A stretch of 64,000 nt of DNA from Pelagibacterium halotolerans B2 (lineage in GTDB: Bacteria > Pseudomonadota > Alphaproteobacteria > Rhizobiales > Devosiaceae). This document shows, piece by piece, positions 28,687 through 38,728 of the stretch (the stretch's first letter is position 1; every line of letters starts with the position of its first letter). The stretch covers positions 496,001-560,000 of the forward strand of contig NC_016078.1 of the NCBI RefSeq assembly GCF_000230555.1, read 5' to 3'. The position numbers were made by a program, and so were the translations under genes. The notes under the pieces were generated by a model. That model was not told where the DNA came from, did no database searches, and saw only the letters and a program-made list of their open reading frames with translations.

Positions 28687-30339
28687 ATGGCCGATGCGAT
28701 CGAACGCGAGATGATGGAAACCGGCGTGGTGATCGTCGGTGCTGGCCCGGCCGGGCTCTCGGCGGCTATAGCGCTCAAACAGAAATCCCCCGATCTCGAA
28801 ATCGTCGTCGTCGAAAAGTCGGCCGACATCGGCGGCCATATCCTGTCGGGCGCCGTCATGGACCCCGCCGGGCTCGATGCACTGATCCCCGATTGGCGCG
28901 CAAAGGGCGCCCCAATCGGCCCCGACGTCACCGAAGACAGCTTTGTCTATCTCACCGAAAAATCCGCAATCGCGTTCCCTGATCTGCTGATCCCCCCGAT
29001 CATGAAAACGAAAGGCGCCGTCATCATCTCGCTGGGCGATTTGTGCCGCTGGCTTGCCGAACAGGCCGAGGCGCTGGGGGTCGATATCTTCCCCGGCACC
29101 GCCGCCGCCGATTTCCTGACGGGTGACAATGGCGAAATCCTCGGCATCGTCACCGGCGATATGGGCATCGCCCGCGACGGCAGCCACAAGCCGACCTTTA
29201 CCCCCGGCATCGAACTGCGTGCCAGATATACGCTCATCGCCGAAGGCGCCCGCGGCTCGCTCGCCAAGCGCCTGATCGCCAAATTCGGTCTGGACGAAGG
29301 CCGCGCACCGCAGAAATACGGACTTGGCCTCAAGGAAATCTGGGAAATCGATCCGGCCAAGCACAAATTGGGCAAGGTCACCCATTTCATGGGCTACCCA
29401 ATGGGCAATTCCACAAGCGGTGGTGGCTTTTGCTATCATGCTCAGGACAACAGGATCTATCTCGGGCTCGTGGCCCATCTTGATTACGAGAACCCCACAT
29501 TTTCCCCGTTCGGCGAATTCCAGCGCTTCAAGCAGCACCCTCAGATCGCCAAACTGCTCGAAGGCGCCACGTGCCTGTCCTACGGCGCCCGCGCGCTAAC
29601 CTCGGGCGGCTGGCAGTCCATCCCCAAAATGGCCTTCCCCGGCGGCGCGCTGATCGGCTGTTCCGCTGGTTTCATGAACGTGCCGCGATTGAAGGCCATC
29701 CACAACGCCATCCGCTCGGGCATGGCCGCCGCTGCCGAAATTGCAGACGCTATTGCCGCCGGCCGCGCCAATGATGAAATCGCAACGCTCGATCAAGCCA
29801 TCCTCGCTTCTGGCATCCGCGACGATCTTTACCCGGTCCGCGCTGTAAAACCGCTCTGGAGCAAGCTGGGGACCTTTGTCGGGGTTGGGCTGGCCGGCGC
29901 CGATATGTGGGTTTCCAGCCTCGCCAGGCTCTCCCCCTTGGGTGGCCTGGTTTCCGACAAGCCTGATTTCGCACGGTTGAGGCCGATTTCCCAAGTCACC
30001 CCCATCGCCTATCCCAAACCCGATGGCAAAACCGCGTTCTCGCGCACCGAATCGGTCTATCGCGCCAACATCGCCCATGACGAGGATCAGCCCGTCCATC
30101 TGCGGCTCACTGACCCCGAAGTGCCGATTCGCGACAACCTTCCCAGATATGGTGAACCCGCGCCGCTCTATTGCCCGGCCGGCGTTTACGAAGTGGTCGA
30201 GGAAGGGGGAGATCCTGTCTTCAGGATCAACGCCCAGAACTGCGTGCACTGCAAGACCTGCGATATCAAGGATCCTGCCCAGAACATCAATTGGGTGCCG
30301 CCCGAAGGCGGCAGCGGTCCCAACTACTCGGGAATGTGA
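28687..30339 (+). CDS. Electron transfer flavoprotein-ubiquinone oxidoreductase
   Basis: 550 aa, full length. Inner-membrane-associated FAD/4Fe-4S enzyme passing electrons from ETF, and hence from acyl-CoA and amino-acid oxidation, to ubiquinone. The FAD motif is [19 protein letters not shown] at residues 14-32. The cluster cysteines are in [10 protein letters not shown] and [13 protein letters not shown] near the C-terminus. [23 protein letters not shown] is another family block. Divergent from the uracil-DNA glycosylase gene, with 58 nt between starts. The ETF subunits are not in this window. Confidence 0.97.
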   Translation: MADAIEREMMETGVVIVGAGPAGLSAAIALKQKSPDLEIVVVEKSADIGGHILSGAVMDPAGLDALIPDWRAKGAPIGPDVTEDSFVYLTEKSAIAFPDLLIPPIMKTKGAVIISLGDLCRWLAEQAEALGVDIFPGTAAADFLTGDNGEILGIVTGDMGIARDGSHKPTFTPGIELRARYTLIAEGARGSLAKRLIAKFGLDEGRAPQKYGLGLKEIWEIDPAKHKLGKVTHFMGYPMGNSTSGGGFCYHAQDNRIYLGLVAHLDYENPTFSPFGEFQRFKQHPQIAKLLEGATCLSYGARALTSGGWQSIPKMAFPGGALIGCSAGFMNVPRLKAIHNAIRSGMAAAAEIADAIAAGRANDEIATLDQAILASGIRDDLYPVRAVKPLWSKLGTFVGVGLAGADMWVSSLARLSPLGGLVSDKPDFARLRPISQVTPIAYPKPDGKTAFSRTESVYRANIAHDEDQPVHLRLTDPEVPIRDNLPRYGEPAPLYCPAGVYEVVEEGGDPVFRINAQNCVHCKTCDIKDPAQNINWVPPEGGSGPNYSGM

Positions 30340-30493
30340 ATTGCCCGTGAGCCTCAAGGCTTGCAGCGCGGCCGCATTTGCATGAAAAGGTCTCGTTAAC
30401 CTAAGCGCCCAACAATCGACAGGATTGCCGCGTTTGGCTATTGGATATGACAGGCTGGTTTTGGGCCTGCAAGCGAGGAGTTCGGGAACAATC

Positions 30494-32200
30494 GTGCTAA
30501 AGCTGTTCAAACGGCCGATCCATGCCCTGATCGTTGCCGCGCTCTGCGCTGGCGTTCCGCTCTCATCGTCTTTCGCGCAGCAGGATATCCTGCCCATGCG
30601 CGTGTCGAGCACAATGGGCAGCTATCTGGCCGGTTTGTCCGCGATAGATGCACTCGATGCTCGCCGCGCCGCCTCGCTGTTCATGCAGGCCGCCGAACGG
30701 GATTGGGACAACCCGATCTATTCCAGCCAGGCGTTCCTCGCTTATCTCCTGGCCGGCGATATTTCCGAAGCCGCAACGATGGCCCAGCATGTCATCGATT
30801 TAACGCCCGAGGACGAACTGGCCCATCTCGTCCTGGGCTCGGTTGCGCTAAAGCAGCGCCGCTACGCCTCGGCCGATCAGATGCTCTCGCGTGTTCCCGA
30901 AGCTTCTCTGGTCGGTATCATCGCCTCGGTCATGCGCGCCTGGGCCGAAGTCGGCGAGGGCGACATGACCGCCGCCAATTCGATCCTCAGCGATGTCGGG
31001 CAGGGCGGGTTCGACGAATTCATCATCTTCCATCGCGCAATTCTGGCCGATGTCGGCGGCGAGCGAGACACCGCGATCGATTTGGCCCGCCAGGCCTATG
31101 AACTCGATCCACTCGTCCCGCGCATCGCCGAGGCTTACATCCGCATGCTGGGCAATGCCGGGCGCTTCGAGGAGGCCCAGGCCGTTCTCGATACCTTTGC
31201 CGAGCAGGGCGTCGAGCATCCGGTCGTCGATTCCCTGCGTGAAGCCATCGCCAATGGCAAAAAGCCCGGCCTTTTTGCCGGATCGGTCCAGTCGGGCGCT
31301 GCCGAAATGCTGCACGGGCTGGGCACGGCACTGGCCCGCGACGGTTCGATCCAGCTCGGTGTAGGGTTCCTCCAGCTTGCCAACTACCTCGATCCCGAGG
31401 CGGCGATCATTTCCATCTCGCTTGGCGAACTTCTGGCCAGCGCCGGGCGCTATGACGAGGCCGATGCGATCTTTGAATCCGTCCCCAACGATTCGCCCCT
31501 GCGCATCAACGCGCTGATCCGTCTTGCCGAAAACATCGATCTGCGGGGCGATCGCGACGCCGCCATTTCCCGGCTCCAGAACATCGCCGTTTCCAATCCC
31601 GACAGCCAGGAAGTTCATGGCATCCTCGGCGATACGCTGCGTTATGCCGAGCGCTGGGAAGAGGCGGCGGAAGCCTACTCTTCGGTCATCGACGGGCTTG
31701 ATCCTGCCCGTCCCAACGACTGGCGCTTCTATTATGTACGTGGCATTTCCTATGAGCGCGCCAAGCAGTGGGATCGCGCAGAGGCCGATTTCCTCAAAGC
31801 CCTCGAATTGCGCCCAAATCATCCCGACGTCCTGAATTATCTTGGCTACACTTGGGTGGATCGCGGCGAGAACCTTGAAGAAGCGCTCGAAATGATTGAG
31901 CAGGCCGTCGAACTCTCACCGCGCAACGGCTATATCGTCGACAGCCTCGGCTGGGCCTTCTACAAGCTCGGCCGCATCGACGAGGCTGTCGAAGTGCTCG
32001 AGGATGCCGTCAACCTTCTGCCTGCCGATCCTGAGATCAACGATCACCTTGGTGACGTTTACTGGGTTGCCGGACGCCAGCGCGAGGCCATGTTTCAATG
32101 GCGCATCGCCATCGATGTCGATGAGGACGGCGCGGTCACCGAGCGCGCCACGCCCAAACTCCTCAACGGGCTCGATCCGAACGCGCCCATCGGGGATTGA
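30494..32200 (+). CDS. TPR-repeat protein, exported
   Basis: 568 aa from a GTG at 30494, where a signal peptide starts (RPIHALIVAALCAGVPLSSSFA, cleavage before QQD). The mature protein is a chain of tetratricopeptide-like helix pairs; clear units near the C-terminus include KQWDRAEADFLKALELRPNHPDVLNYLGY, EEALEMIEQAVELSP and RIDEAVEVLEDAVNLLPADPEINDHLGDVYW. Such proteins are usually scaffolds for envelope complexes; no specific partner is evident. Its stop overlaps the ispE start (TGATG). A TTAACCTAA motif lies upstream at 30396-30404. Confidence 0.86.
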   Translation: MLKLFKRPIHALIVAALCAGVPLSSSFAQQDILPMRVSSTMGSYLAGLSAIDALDARRAASLFMQAAERDWDNPIYSSQAFLAYLLAGDISEAATMAQHVIDLTPEDELAHLVLGSVALKQRRYASADQMLSRVPEASLVGIIASVMRAWAEVGEGDMTAANSILSDVGQGGFDEFIIFHRAILADVGGERDTAIDLARQAYELDPLVPRIAEAYIRMLGNAGRFEEAQAVLDTFAEQGVEHPVVDSLREAIANGKKPGLFAGSVQSGAAEMLHGLGTALARDGSIQLGVGFLQLANYLDPEAAIISISLGELLASAGRYDEADAIFESVPNDSPLRINALIRLAENIDLRGDRDAAISRLQNIAVSNPDSQEVHGILGDTLRYAERWEEAAEAYSSVIDGLDPARPNDWRFYYVRGISYERAKQWDRAEADFLKALELRPNHPDVLNYLGYTWVDRGENLEEALEMIEQAVELSPRNGYIVDSLGWAFYKLGRIDEAVEVLEDAVNLLPADPEINDHLGDVYWVAGRQREAMFQWRIAIDVDEDGAVTERATPKLLNGLDPNAPIGD

Positions 32201-33069
32201 TGCCGGTAACAGAGCCCGCGCCGGCCAAGGTCAATCTCGCGCTCCACGTTGTGGGGCGCCGGGTGGACGGATTTCACCTCCTCCACACCCTTTGCGTTTT
32301 TACCGAGCTTGCCGATCTGGTTTCTGCGGCCCCCGCGCGTAAGGATATGCTCCACGTGTCGGGTCCCTTCGGCGCCGATCTGCCCAACGGACGCTCGAAC
32401 CTTGTTATTCGGGCCCTGGAAAAATTCCGGGCCCGGTTCCCCGGTCATCTGCCCGACGGGATCGAAATCCATCTCGAAAAGCACCTCCCCATTGCCGCCG
32501 GACTTGGCGGGGGTTCGGCCGATGCTGCCGCGCTGCTGCGCGTCCTCGCGCGCTTGTGCGAAACGCCCGTCGCCGATGGCGAAATTTTCGCCCTTGCCGC
32601 GACGTTGGGGGCCGATGTCCCCATGTGCCTCTTGAGCCAACCCTGCGAAGTAACCGGCATCGGCGAAAACATCGCCCCGCTTCCCGCCTTCCCCCACATG
32701 CATCTGGTCCTGGTCAATCCGCTCGAGCAGATTGCCACCCCCGATGTATTCCGGCGCCTCGAGCACAAGCACAACCCGCCCATGCCAGATCTTCCTGAGC
32801 CTCTGGACCGCGCTGCGCTCCTTTCGCTCTGGCTGGCCGACACCCGCAACGATCTTGAAGCGCCTGCCATCGAACTCGTGCCCGCCATTGCATCGATAGT
32901 GGACGCCATCGCCACCACATCGGGCTGCGTCACCGCACGCATGTCGGGCTCGGGCGCCACCTGTTTCGGCCTCTACGGTAGCGCCGCCGCCGCCCATCAG
33001 GCCGCCCACGATCTGCGTGAGCGCTTCTCGGGCTATTGGGTCGCCGCCACGCCTTTGCTGGGACAATAG
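32200..33069 (+). CDS. ispE: 4-diphosphocytidyl-2-C-methyl-D-erythritol kinase
   Basis: 289 aa. GHMP kinase of the MEP isoprenoid pathway. The substrate end is EPAPAKVNLALHVVGRRVDGFH and the ATP loop is HLPIAAGLGGGSADAAALLR. The ATG at 32200 overlaps the stop of the TPR gene by one base, so translation is coupled. It converges on the DUF2207 gene (3 nt between ends). ispH of the same pathway is at 47.6-48.6 kb. Confidence 0.96.
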   Translation: MPVTEPAPAKVNLALHVVGRRVDGFHLLHTLCVFTELADLVSAAPARKDMLHVSGPFGADLPNGRSNLVIRALEKFRARFPGHLPDGIEIHLEKHLPIAAGLGGGSADAAALLRVLARLCETPVADGEIFALAATLGADVPMCLLSQPCEVTGIGENIAPLPAFPHMHLVLVNPLEQIATPDVFRRLEHKHNPPMPDLPEPLDRAALLSLWLADTRNDLEAPAIELVPAIASIVDAIATTSGCVTARMSGSGATCFGLYGSAAAAHQAAHDLRERFSGYWVAATPLLGQ

Positions 33070-33072
33070 CGG

Positions 33073-34953
33073 TTACCAGCCGCCGCCGCCGCCCCCGCCA
33101 CCGCCGCCGCCCGAAAATCCACCGCCCCCCGAGCCGGACGAACTCGACGCCTGCGGCTGGGAAGAGATCATGGCGGCGCTCAGCCCGGTTGCCACCCCAC
33201 CCATGGTGCGTGCGAAACCGCCCGAAGAAAAATTGCCGCCCCGATACCAGTGCGGGGCGTAGTCGGGACCGGCATCCTTGACGGCATGCCGCGCAAGATC
33301 GTTCTCGAACCGCGTGGACCACGGCTTTTCCACGCCCAGCGCCATGGCGTAGGGCAGGATGGCTTCGAACCGCGAAACGCTCATTTCCGGCTCGCCCTGC
33401 AGATTGAGGCGTTCCTTTTCGGCAATCTCGAGATACATCTTGAACCCGTCGATTTCGTCCATCACCTTGCGGCCATGCACCGTGGGGGCCCGCATCAGGA
33501 TGGCGAATACCAGCGTCACGGCAATGATGGTTATGGCCGCGACGAACGGAAAATCGATACTGGCGAAATCGAGAACGTCCAGGGCGAAGGCGCCTGAATT
33601 GGCGAAGAAGATCCCCATGATCGCCAATCCGAAAAATCGTCCGATGCCTTGACCCTGCCAGAACGATCGCGCTGCAGTTCCGATGATCGACAGGAAGACG
33701 GCGGCAAAAGCTGCAAAGAACACGAAAAGCGGATGCAGAACGCCAGTCAACACCATAAGCAAAAGCGCGGCAATCGCGATCAGAACGCCGAAAATGATAT
33801 AGGGTACATGGTTGTTGAAATAGACCCGACGATTTTCGGCCTCCAGTGCCGCAACGAAGGCGGTCTTGGTCTTGCCCAGTTTCGGCCCGCTCGATTTGTC
33901 GATGGTCACCGGGCTCATCGACTTCAGATCCCCGTAGATCACCGCCTCCCCCGGCGGGAGCGGGTCCTTGGGATGCTGCCCGGTCACCGTCAGGGTGTTT
34001 TTCTTGCACTGCTTGCCGATTTCGATCAGGCCCTTGGTGGCCAGCGAAATCAACGCGGACGAAAAGGCCGTCCATCCCGATTTCCCCCATCCCATGGTGT
34101 GAACGTAGTGGACGAGCGCGGGAGAAAAGCCCTTGGGCGGATAAAATCTTGGAAATATGACGCCTTTGGCGGGATCGCGGCCCACCGCGCCCCAGGCCAG
34201 CGCGTTATAGGCTATGACGATCAACAGCATCGCCAGCGGAACGATATAGTCCCGGTAATCGGAAAACCAGAATACCAGCGCGTCGGTGCCCTGGGGCGCT
34301 GCAAGAATGCCTTTCTCGAAGGAAACCGAAACCGTCAGCCCTTCGCCCGGTCCAAGCACGCGGCTCATCGTAAACCGCGCCTGCCGGTCGTTGAGCCGCT
34401 CGGCCGAATTGTCCGCGCTTCTCACCCCGTATTCGCCGGTATAGGCATTGATCTCGGTGATCTGTGCTCCCTGGGGTAGGGTCACCAGCGCCCGCGCCCG
34501 GAGAATAGGGAAACTCCAGTAATTGCCGGTTGCGTTCCAATAAAATTCGTCGTGATCGGCGAACATGCGCGCGGCGCGGTCCATGCGATAGACGATCTCG
34601 TAGCGGTGGACGCCGGTTCTCAGCAGCACGTCGGCCGACCCTATCCTGATGCGCTGCCCGCCCGAAATTGCTTCGACGGCGAATGGTTCGGCTGCCCCGT
34701 TGCGCGTCACCGATATCACTTCGAACGGCAACCGGATTGTGCGGCCATCGGGGGTTTCGAGCAGGGTAGGGATATCGCGAAATATACCGCGCCGGATTTC
34801 GTTGCCTTCAGCATTGACGGCGATTTGTTCGGTTATGGTGACCGAGGTGTCGGCATGTACCTCGAATATCGCATTGAACTCCCGGATTTCCTCGCGCGCC
34901 AGCGCCGGGCCGGCGCACAGCAGCACGATTAGCGCGATGAGGAAACGCTGCAT
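33073..34953 (-). CDS. DUF2207 membrane protein with a glycine-rich tail
   Basis: 626 aa. Signal peptide (MQRFLIALIVLLCAGPALA), an extracytoplasmic DUF2207 domain to about residue 220 (EFNAIFEVHADTSVTITEQIAV at its start), one membrane helix near 235 (YIVPLAMLLIVIAYNALAWG), a soluble domain, then further helices around 395-480 and a C-terminal Gly/Ser tail ending in about eleven Gly plus Trp. DUF2207 proteins of this form often sit next to LemA; the function is unknown. The start follows the lemA stop by 5 nt. The glycine tail explains the GC-rich triplet tract near 33080-33115. Confidence 0.9.
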   Translation of the reverse strand: MQRFLIALIVLLCAGPALAREEIREFNAIFEVHADTSVTITEQIAVNAEGNEIRRGIFRDIPTLLETPDGRTIRLPFEVISVTRNGAAEPFAVEAISGGQRIRIGSADVLLRTGVHRYEIVYRMDRAARMFADHDEFYWNATGNYWSFPILRARALVTLPQGAQITEINAYTGEYGVRSADNSAERLNDRQARFTMSRVLGPGEGLTVSVSFEKGILAAPQGTDALVFWFSDYRDYIVPLAMLLIVIAYNALAWGAVGRDPAKGVIFPRFYPPKGFSPALVHYVHTMGWGKSGWTAFSSALISLATKGLIEIGKQCKKNTLTVTGQHPKDPLPPGEAVIYGDLKSMSPVTIDKSSGPKLGKTKTAFVAALEAENRRVYFNNHVPYIIFGVLIAIAALLLMVLTGVLHPLFVFFAAFAAVFLSIIGTAARSFWQGQGIGRFFGLAIMGIFFANSGAFALDVLDFASIDFPFVAAITIIAVTLVFAILMRAPTVHGRKVMDEIDGFKMYLEIAEKERLNLQGEPEMSVSRFEAILPYAMALGVEKPWSTRFENDLARHAVKDAGPDYAPHWYRGGNFSSGGFARTMGGVATGLSAAMISSQPQASSSSGSGGGGFSGGGGGGGGGGGW

Positions 34954-34958
34954 CGGCC

Positions 34959-35516
34959 TTACTGGAATTTGACCTGCGGCACCGCTCGGTCCGCCTCGTT
35001 CTCCAGCTCGAAATACTCAGCTTTCTCGAATTTGAAAGCATTCGCAACGACGTTGGAGGGAAACGATTCCACCGCGATGTTGAGATTGCGCACCGCGCCA
35101 TTGTAATAGCGCCGCGAAAGCTGAATCTCGTCCTCCACGGTTTGCAGTGCTGCCTGGAATTCGAGGAAATTGGTGTTGGCCTTGAGATCCGGATAGGCCT
35201 CGGCCACGGCAAACAGCCGGCCCAACGCGCCCGAGAGCAGGCCCTCCGCATGTCCGCGTTCACCCGGCGAGGCGTTCTGCGCCGCCTGCACGGCTGCCCG
35301 CGCATCGGTCACCGCCTGCAGTGTTTCCCGTTCATGGCCCATATAGCCCTTGACCGTTTCGAGCATATTGGGAATGAGATCGGCGCGGCGCTTGAGTTGC
35401 ACATCGATACCCGACCAGCCTTCTTCGGTGAGCTGGCGGTTTCGGATCAGAGTGTTGTAGATGTAAATGGCGTAACCGATGACGGCCACAACCAGTATCA
35501 GGATCACCCATTCCAT
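34959..35516 (-). CDS. LemA family protein
   Basis: 185 aa from the ATG at 35516, with GAGGGAA upstream. One N-terminal membrane helix (VILILVVAVIGYAIYIYNTL) is followed by the LemA helical bundle: GWSGIDVQLKRRADLIPNMLETVKGYMGHE, then AYPDLKANTNFLEFQAALQTVEDEIQLSRRYYNGAVRNLN and the end FPSNVVANAFKFEKAEYFE. LemA proteins are membrane-anchored and of unknown molecular role, often paired with DUF2207 or TPM-domain proteins. Here lemA is followed 5 nt later by the DUF2207 gene and preceded by the zinc-ribbon membrane gene. Confidence 0.95.
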   Translation of the reverse strand: MEWVILILVVAVIGYAIYIYNTLIRNRQLTEEGWSGIDVQLKRRADLIPNMLETVKGYMGHERETLQAVTDARAAVQAAQNASPGERGHAEGLLSGALGRLFAVAEAYPDLKANTNFLEFQAALQTVEDEIQLSRRYYNGAVRNLNIAVESFPSNVVANAFKFEKAEYFELENEADRAVPQVKFQ

Positions 35517-35617
35517 TCGCTGAAATTCCCTCGGTTGACGCATCGAACTTTTGCACCGAAACCGGGCAATATCAACGTTCGGGGCTCTCCGCTGCTCATC
35601 CCGCCCCCAAGAGCGCC

Positions 35618-37456
35618 TCAGGCCGCATCGTTTCCCTCGTCGAAACTGTGCTGGCAATACCGACAGCGGCGCGCCTTTTCGCGCACGGGCTCGGCGCATT
35701 CCGGGCACAGCTTGTAGCCGGGCAGGATGGAGCCATCGGCGGTAAATCCGTCCATCCCATCCGAAGAACCGGCGCTTAAAAGCTCTGGGTTCGAGCCGCG
35801 GGGTAATTCCAGAACGCCCTCGCCGGTCGCCAGATGGCGATTGCGCTCCCGGATTGCGGATAGTCCCAGATTTGTGCGCAGGATATCGGCTGCGTTGTCC
35901 GAGCTTGTGTCCACCCCCACAGTGCGCGCTTTGCGTTGAGCAAACTCATGCATAACCGCCAAAAGGGCGTCGGCCCATTCACGGCTTTCTTTCGATGGCA
36001 CTGAGGAGACCATTTCGCGTGCGGTTGTCGCTCCAGCCGCTTCACTGATGACTTCAGCCGCCCAGGCCTCGGTCAGCATATTGAGCACCGGCGTCTGCGC
36101 GCTGGATTCAACCGAATCGTCGCGATTGCCGCCGACGCGAACATTGCCCTTGCCTTGCGTGCCGCTGAGTTTCGCCAGAAGGACGACAGACTTGTAGCGC
36201 TGAATCGCGCTTAATTGCTCGCTTTCGGCGATAAATATCTGCCCCCAACCCCACAACCGCCGGGACAGGGCGAGAAACAGCACCGCTGCGAGGGGTGTAA
36301 CCGCCACGCTTTCCGGCGAGATCGCCGCTCCGGTCATTAGCTGCGCCGAGGCCGTCTGCAAAACCAGAAATAGCCCCACGACCGCCCCGGCCACGATAAA
36401 GGCCCAGCCGGACACCAAGCGCAACAGCGCTGCTCGCCTGGCGGGCCGCTCGACGGGTTCTGGTTGGCGCTCGATAACCACACTGGCCTGGAATCGTCCC
36501 GTGTCCGAAAGACTTTCCGAGGCGCTTTCCGCGCTTAGATGGGCATGGCGATTGTCATAGCCGGGCCAAGCGAGAGGCTCGAACCGCAACGGAAGTTGGT
36601 TGACAATGTTATGGTGGTCAAGCCCGACCACGAAATCTTCGGCTTTGCGCGTGCTGGAATAGGCCGGTCCGTTGCTCGGCACCAGCAACGTTACCAAAAT
36701 GAAATCCAGTATGGCAGTGACGATCACGGTGATGAGCAACAAGAGGATGGGAATTGCCACTTGCCAAGCGGCGGACGTAGATCCGCTAAAGCTCAGCGCC
36801 GTGGCGATGACGGGGTCCAGCCCGCTCAATGTCCGGTCCAAATGTAGCCAATAGGCCCCGCCGACGAAAACCAGGCCGAAGACGGCAAACCGGATGATCT
36901 TGCCACTCAGTTCGCTAAGCCGCTCGCCTGCAAGGTGAACGGTCCTGCGGGTGAAGGGCGGCACAAAGGTCGTGGCCCCGCCGAATGCCGCTTGAAGGAA
37001 AGGGCTGGTTTGTTTTGGCAGGTTCATTGTGCCCTCGGTCATGGCCGAGGCAACGTCCGAAACCGCTTCATAATCCCCAGGAGTACGCTGGGGCGCATCG
37101 CCCCGCCGATCAAGAACGATTTTCCAGATTGTTTTCAATGCCAGCTGGATGGCTCGCATCACGACCGAAAATACCGCGAAAACAAAAACGGCGGTGCCCG
37201 CGATCAGCGAGACATATTGTAGATATTGCACGCCGTTCAGCATCGCGTTGCCCGATCCGGGCGCGGTGGTGAGCAAAAACCAGGTACGAACGAGCATGTC
37301 GTAGGACAACAACGAACCGATAACGCCACGATTGTAGAAGAAACCCGCCACAACCACGCCGCAGAGCGCGATCAGTCCTACCAGACGAATCATTTCCGAT
37401 TGCCTGTCCGGTCGACCAACGGAATCGAGGCGGCTTTTCAGCTCTTGCGTGTCCAT
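35618..37456 (-). CDS. Six-helix membrane protein with C-terminal zinc ribbon, unknown
   Basis: 612 aa. I do not recognise a named family. Hydrophobic segments are near residues 22-41, 78-105, 188-208, 236-262, 345-368 and 383-400, suggesting six membrane helices with a loop of about 90 residues between the second and third. From about 410 to 580 the sequence is soluble and helical (for example ESEQLSAIQRYKSVVLLAKL). The end is a zinc ribbon, C584PEC587 and C598RYC601, probably cytoplasmic. It is upstream of lemA and DUF2207 on the same strand (101-nt gap), which suggests a three-gene envelope unit. Confidence 0.8.
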   Translation of the reverse strand: MDTQELKSRLDSVGRPDRQSEMIRLVGLIALCGVVVAGFFYNRGVIGSLLSYDMLVRTWFLLTTAPGSGNAMLNGVQYLQYVSLIAGTAVFVFAVFSVVMRAIQLALKTIWKIVLDRRGDAPQRTPGDYEAVSDVASAMTEGTMNLPKQTSPFLQAAFGGATTFVPPFTRRTVHLAGERLSELSGKIIRFAVFGLVFVGGAYWLHLDRTLSGLDPVIATALSFSGSTSAAWQVAIPILLLLITVIVTAILDFILVTLLVPSNGPAYSSTRKAEDFVVGLDHHNIVNQLPLRFEPLAWPGYDNRHAHLSAESASESLSDTGRFQASVVIERQPEPVERPARRAALLRLVSGWAFIVAGAVVGLFLVLQTASAQLMTGAAISPESVAVTPLAAVLFLALSRRLWGWGQIFIAESEQLSAIQRYKSVVLLAKLSGTQGKGNVRVGGNRDDSVESSAQTPVLNMLTEAWAAEVISEAAGATTAREMVSSVPSKESREWADALLAVMHEFAQRKARTVGVDTSSDNAADILRTNLGLSAIRERNRHLATGEGVLELPRGSNPELLSAGSSDGMDGFTADGSILPGYKLCPECAEPVREKARRCRYCQHSFDEGNDAA

Positions 37457-37503
37457 CTTGCCCCCATGCGACGAACGAAATTCAGCTCATTTCATAGCCC
37501 AGT

Positions 37504-38430
37504 TCACGCGGCCCCGCCACCGGCCGTTTGCAGCCAGGCTGCGCCGCACGCCTTGGCCAGTTCGCGAATGCGCAGGATATAGCTTTGGCGCTCCGTCACC
37601 GAGATCACTCCGCGCGCGTCGAGTAGGTTGAAGGTGTGCGAAGCCTTGATGACCTGTTCATAGGCCGGCACCGCCATGGTCTGGCGTTCGCCGTCCTTGC
37701 CTTTGGCAAGGATCGCCCTGCACTCGTTCTCGGCATCCCTGAAGTGCCGGAACAGCATTTCGGTGTCGGCGGCTTCGAAATTGTATTTGGAGAATTCCTG
37801 CTCGTTTTGCAGGAACACCTCGCCATAAGTCACCTTCTGGTCGCCTTCGCGCCCGTTGAAGTTGAGATCGTAAACATTCTCGACTCCCTGCACATACATC
37901 GCCAGCCGTTCCAGCCCATAGGTAATTTCCCCCGGCACCGGCGAACATTCGAAACCGGCGACCTGCTGGAAGTAGGTGAACTGGGAAACCTCCATCCCGT
38001 CGCACCAGCATTCCCAGCCCAGCCCCCAGGCGCCCAGCGTCGGGCTCTCCCAATCGTCCTCGACAAAGCGGATATCGTGCAGTTTTGCGTCGAGCCCGAT
38101 CGCGGCCAAAGATTGCAGGTAAAGCTCCTGAATGTTGGCGGGTGAGGGCTTCAAGATCACCTGGAACTGATAATAGTGCTGCAGCCGGTTGGGGTTTTCC
38201 CCATAGCGCCCGTCGGTGGGCCGACGCGAGGGCTGCACATAGGCCGCGTTCCACGGCTTGGGTCCCAGCGCTCGCAGGGTGGTCGCAGTATGGAACGTTC
38301 CCGCGCCCATCTGCATGTCGTAGGGCTGCAAAATGACACAACCCTGATCCGCCCAGAATCTCTGCAAGGTCAGGATAAGCCCCTGAAACGAATTTCGGGG
38401 GTCCATATGCGGCGCAAGGGCGTCGGTCAT
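37504..38430 (-). CDS. glyQ: Glycyl-tRNA synthetase alpha subunit
   Basis: 308 aa from the ATG at 38430; an ATG seven codons later (MDPRNSFQ) also works. Class II synthetase catalytic subunit of the bacterial tetramer. Family segments: [43 protein letters not shown] and [23 protein letters not shown]. It is the last gene of the minus-strand run methyltransferase gene, sppA, small membrane gene, glyQ. The beta subunit gene glyS is 5.6 kb away on the other strand. Confidence 0.97.
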   Translation of the reverse strand: MTDALAPHMDPRNSFQGLILTLQRFWADQGCVILQPYDMQMGAGTFHTATTLRALGPKPWNAAYVQPSRRPTDGRYGENPNRLQHYYQFQVILKPSPANIQELYLQSLAAIGLDAKLHDIRFVEDDWESPTLGAWGLGWECWCDGMEVSQFTYFQQVAGFECSPVPGEITYGLERLAMYVQGVENVYDLNFNGREGDQKVTYGEVFLQNEQEFSKYNFEAADTEMLFRHFRDAENECRAILAKGKDGERQTMAVPAYEQVIKASHTFNLLDARGVISVTERQSYILRIRELAKACGAAWLQTAGGGAA

Positions 38431-38504
38431 CGTTGTTCTGCAAACCCAGTTTCGAAAGCGGCGCGACCGTAGTTGTGCCATGATCCAAGGTCAAGCGTGG
38501 CCGG

Positions 38505-38726
38505 CTATTCCTTGCCTGGGCGATAGACCCCGTCTTCGCCGCGCTCCAGCGTCACCACGCCCCCCGATTTGAGCTCGGCCTTGTTGCGCTCGATCTGCGC
38601 CTTGCGCTTTGTTTCGGCCCGCGTGTCGTCTTCGGCAAATTTCCTGCGCCAATCACGCAGGATCGAACGCAGCCCGATCCCGATCAGCAGCGCCAGAAGA
38701 ATTGTGACGAGTGTCGATATTCCCAT
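38505..38726 (-). CDS. Small single-helix membrane protein
   Basis: 73 aa. An N-terminal membrane helix (ISTLVTILLALLIGIGLRSIL) is followed by a charged tail (RRKFAEDDTRAETKRKAQIERNKAE) likely to be helical in the cytoplasm, and a short end TLERGEDGVYRPGKE. No family recognised. It begins 2 nt after the sppA stop, so it is probably translated with it; this close packing and the clear membrane helix argue that it is a real gene. Confidence 0.75.
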   Translation of the reverse strand: MGISTLVTILLALLIGIGLRSILRDWRRKFAEDDTRAETKRKAQIERNKAELKSGGVVTLERGEDGVYRPGKE

Positions 38727-38728
38727 GG

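Noticed and set aside
33078..33115. GC-rich triplet tract that looks like a simple repeat
   Set aside because: It encodes the glycine-rich tail of the DUF2207 protein, which is normal for that family.
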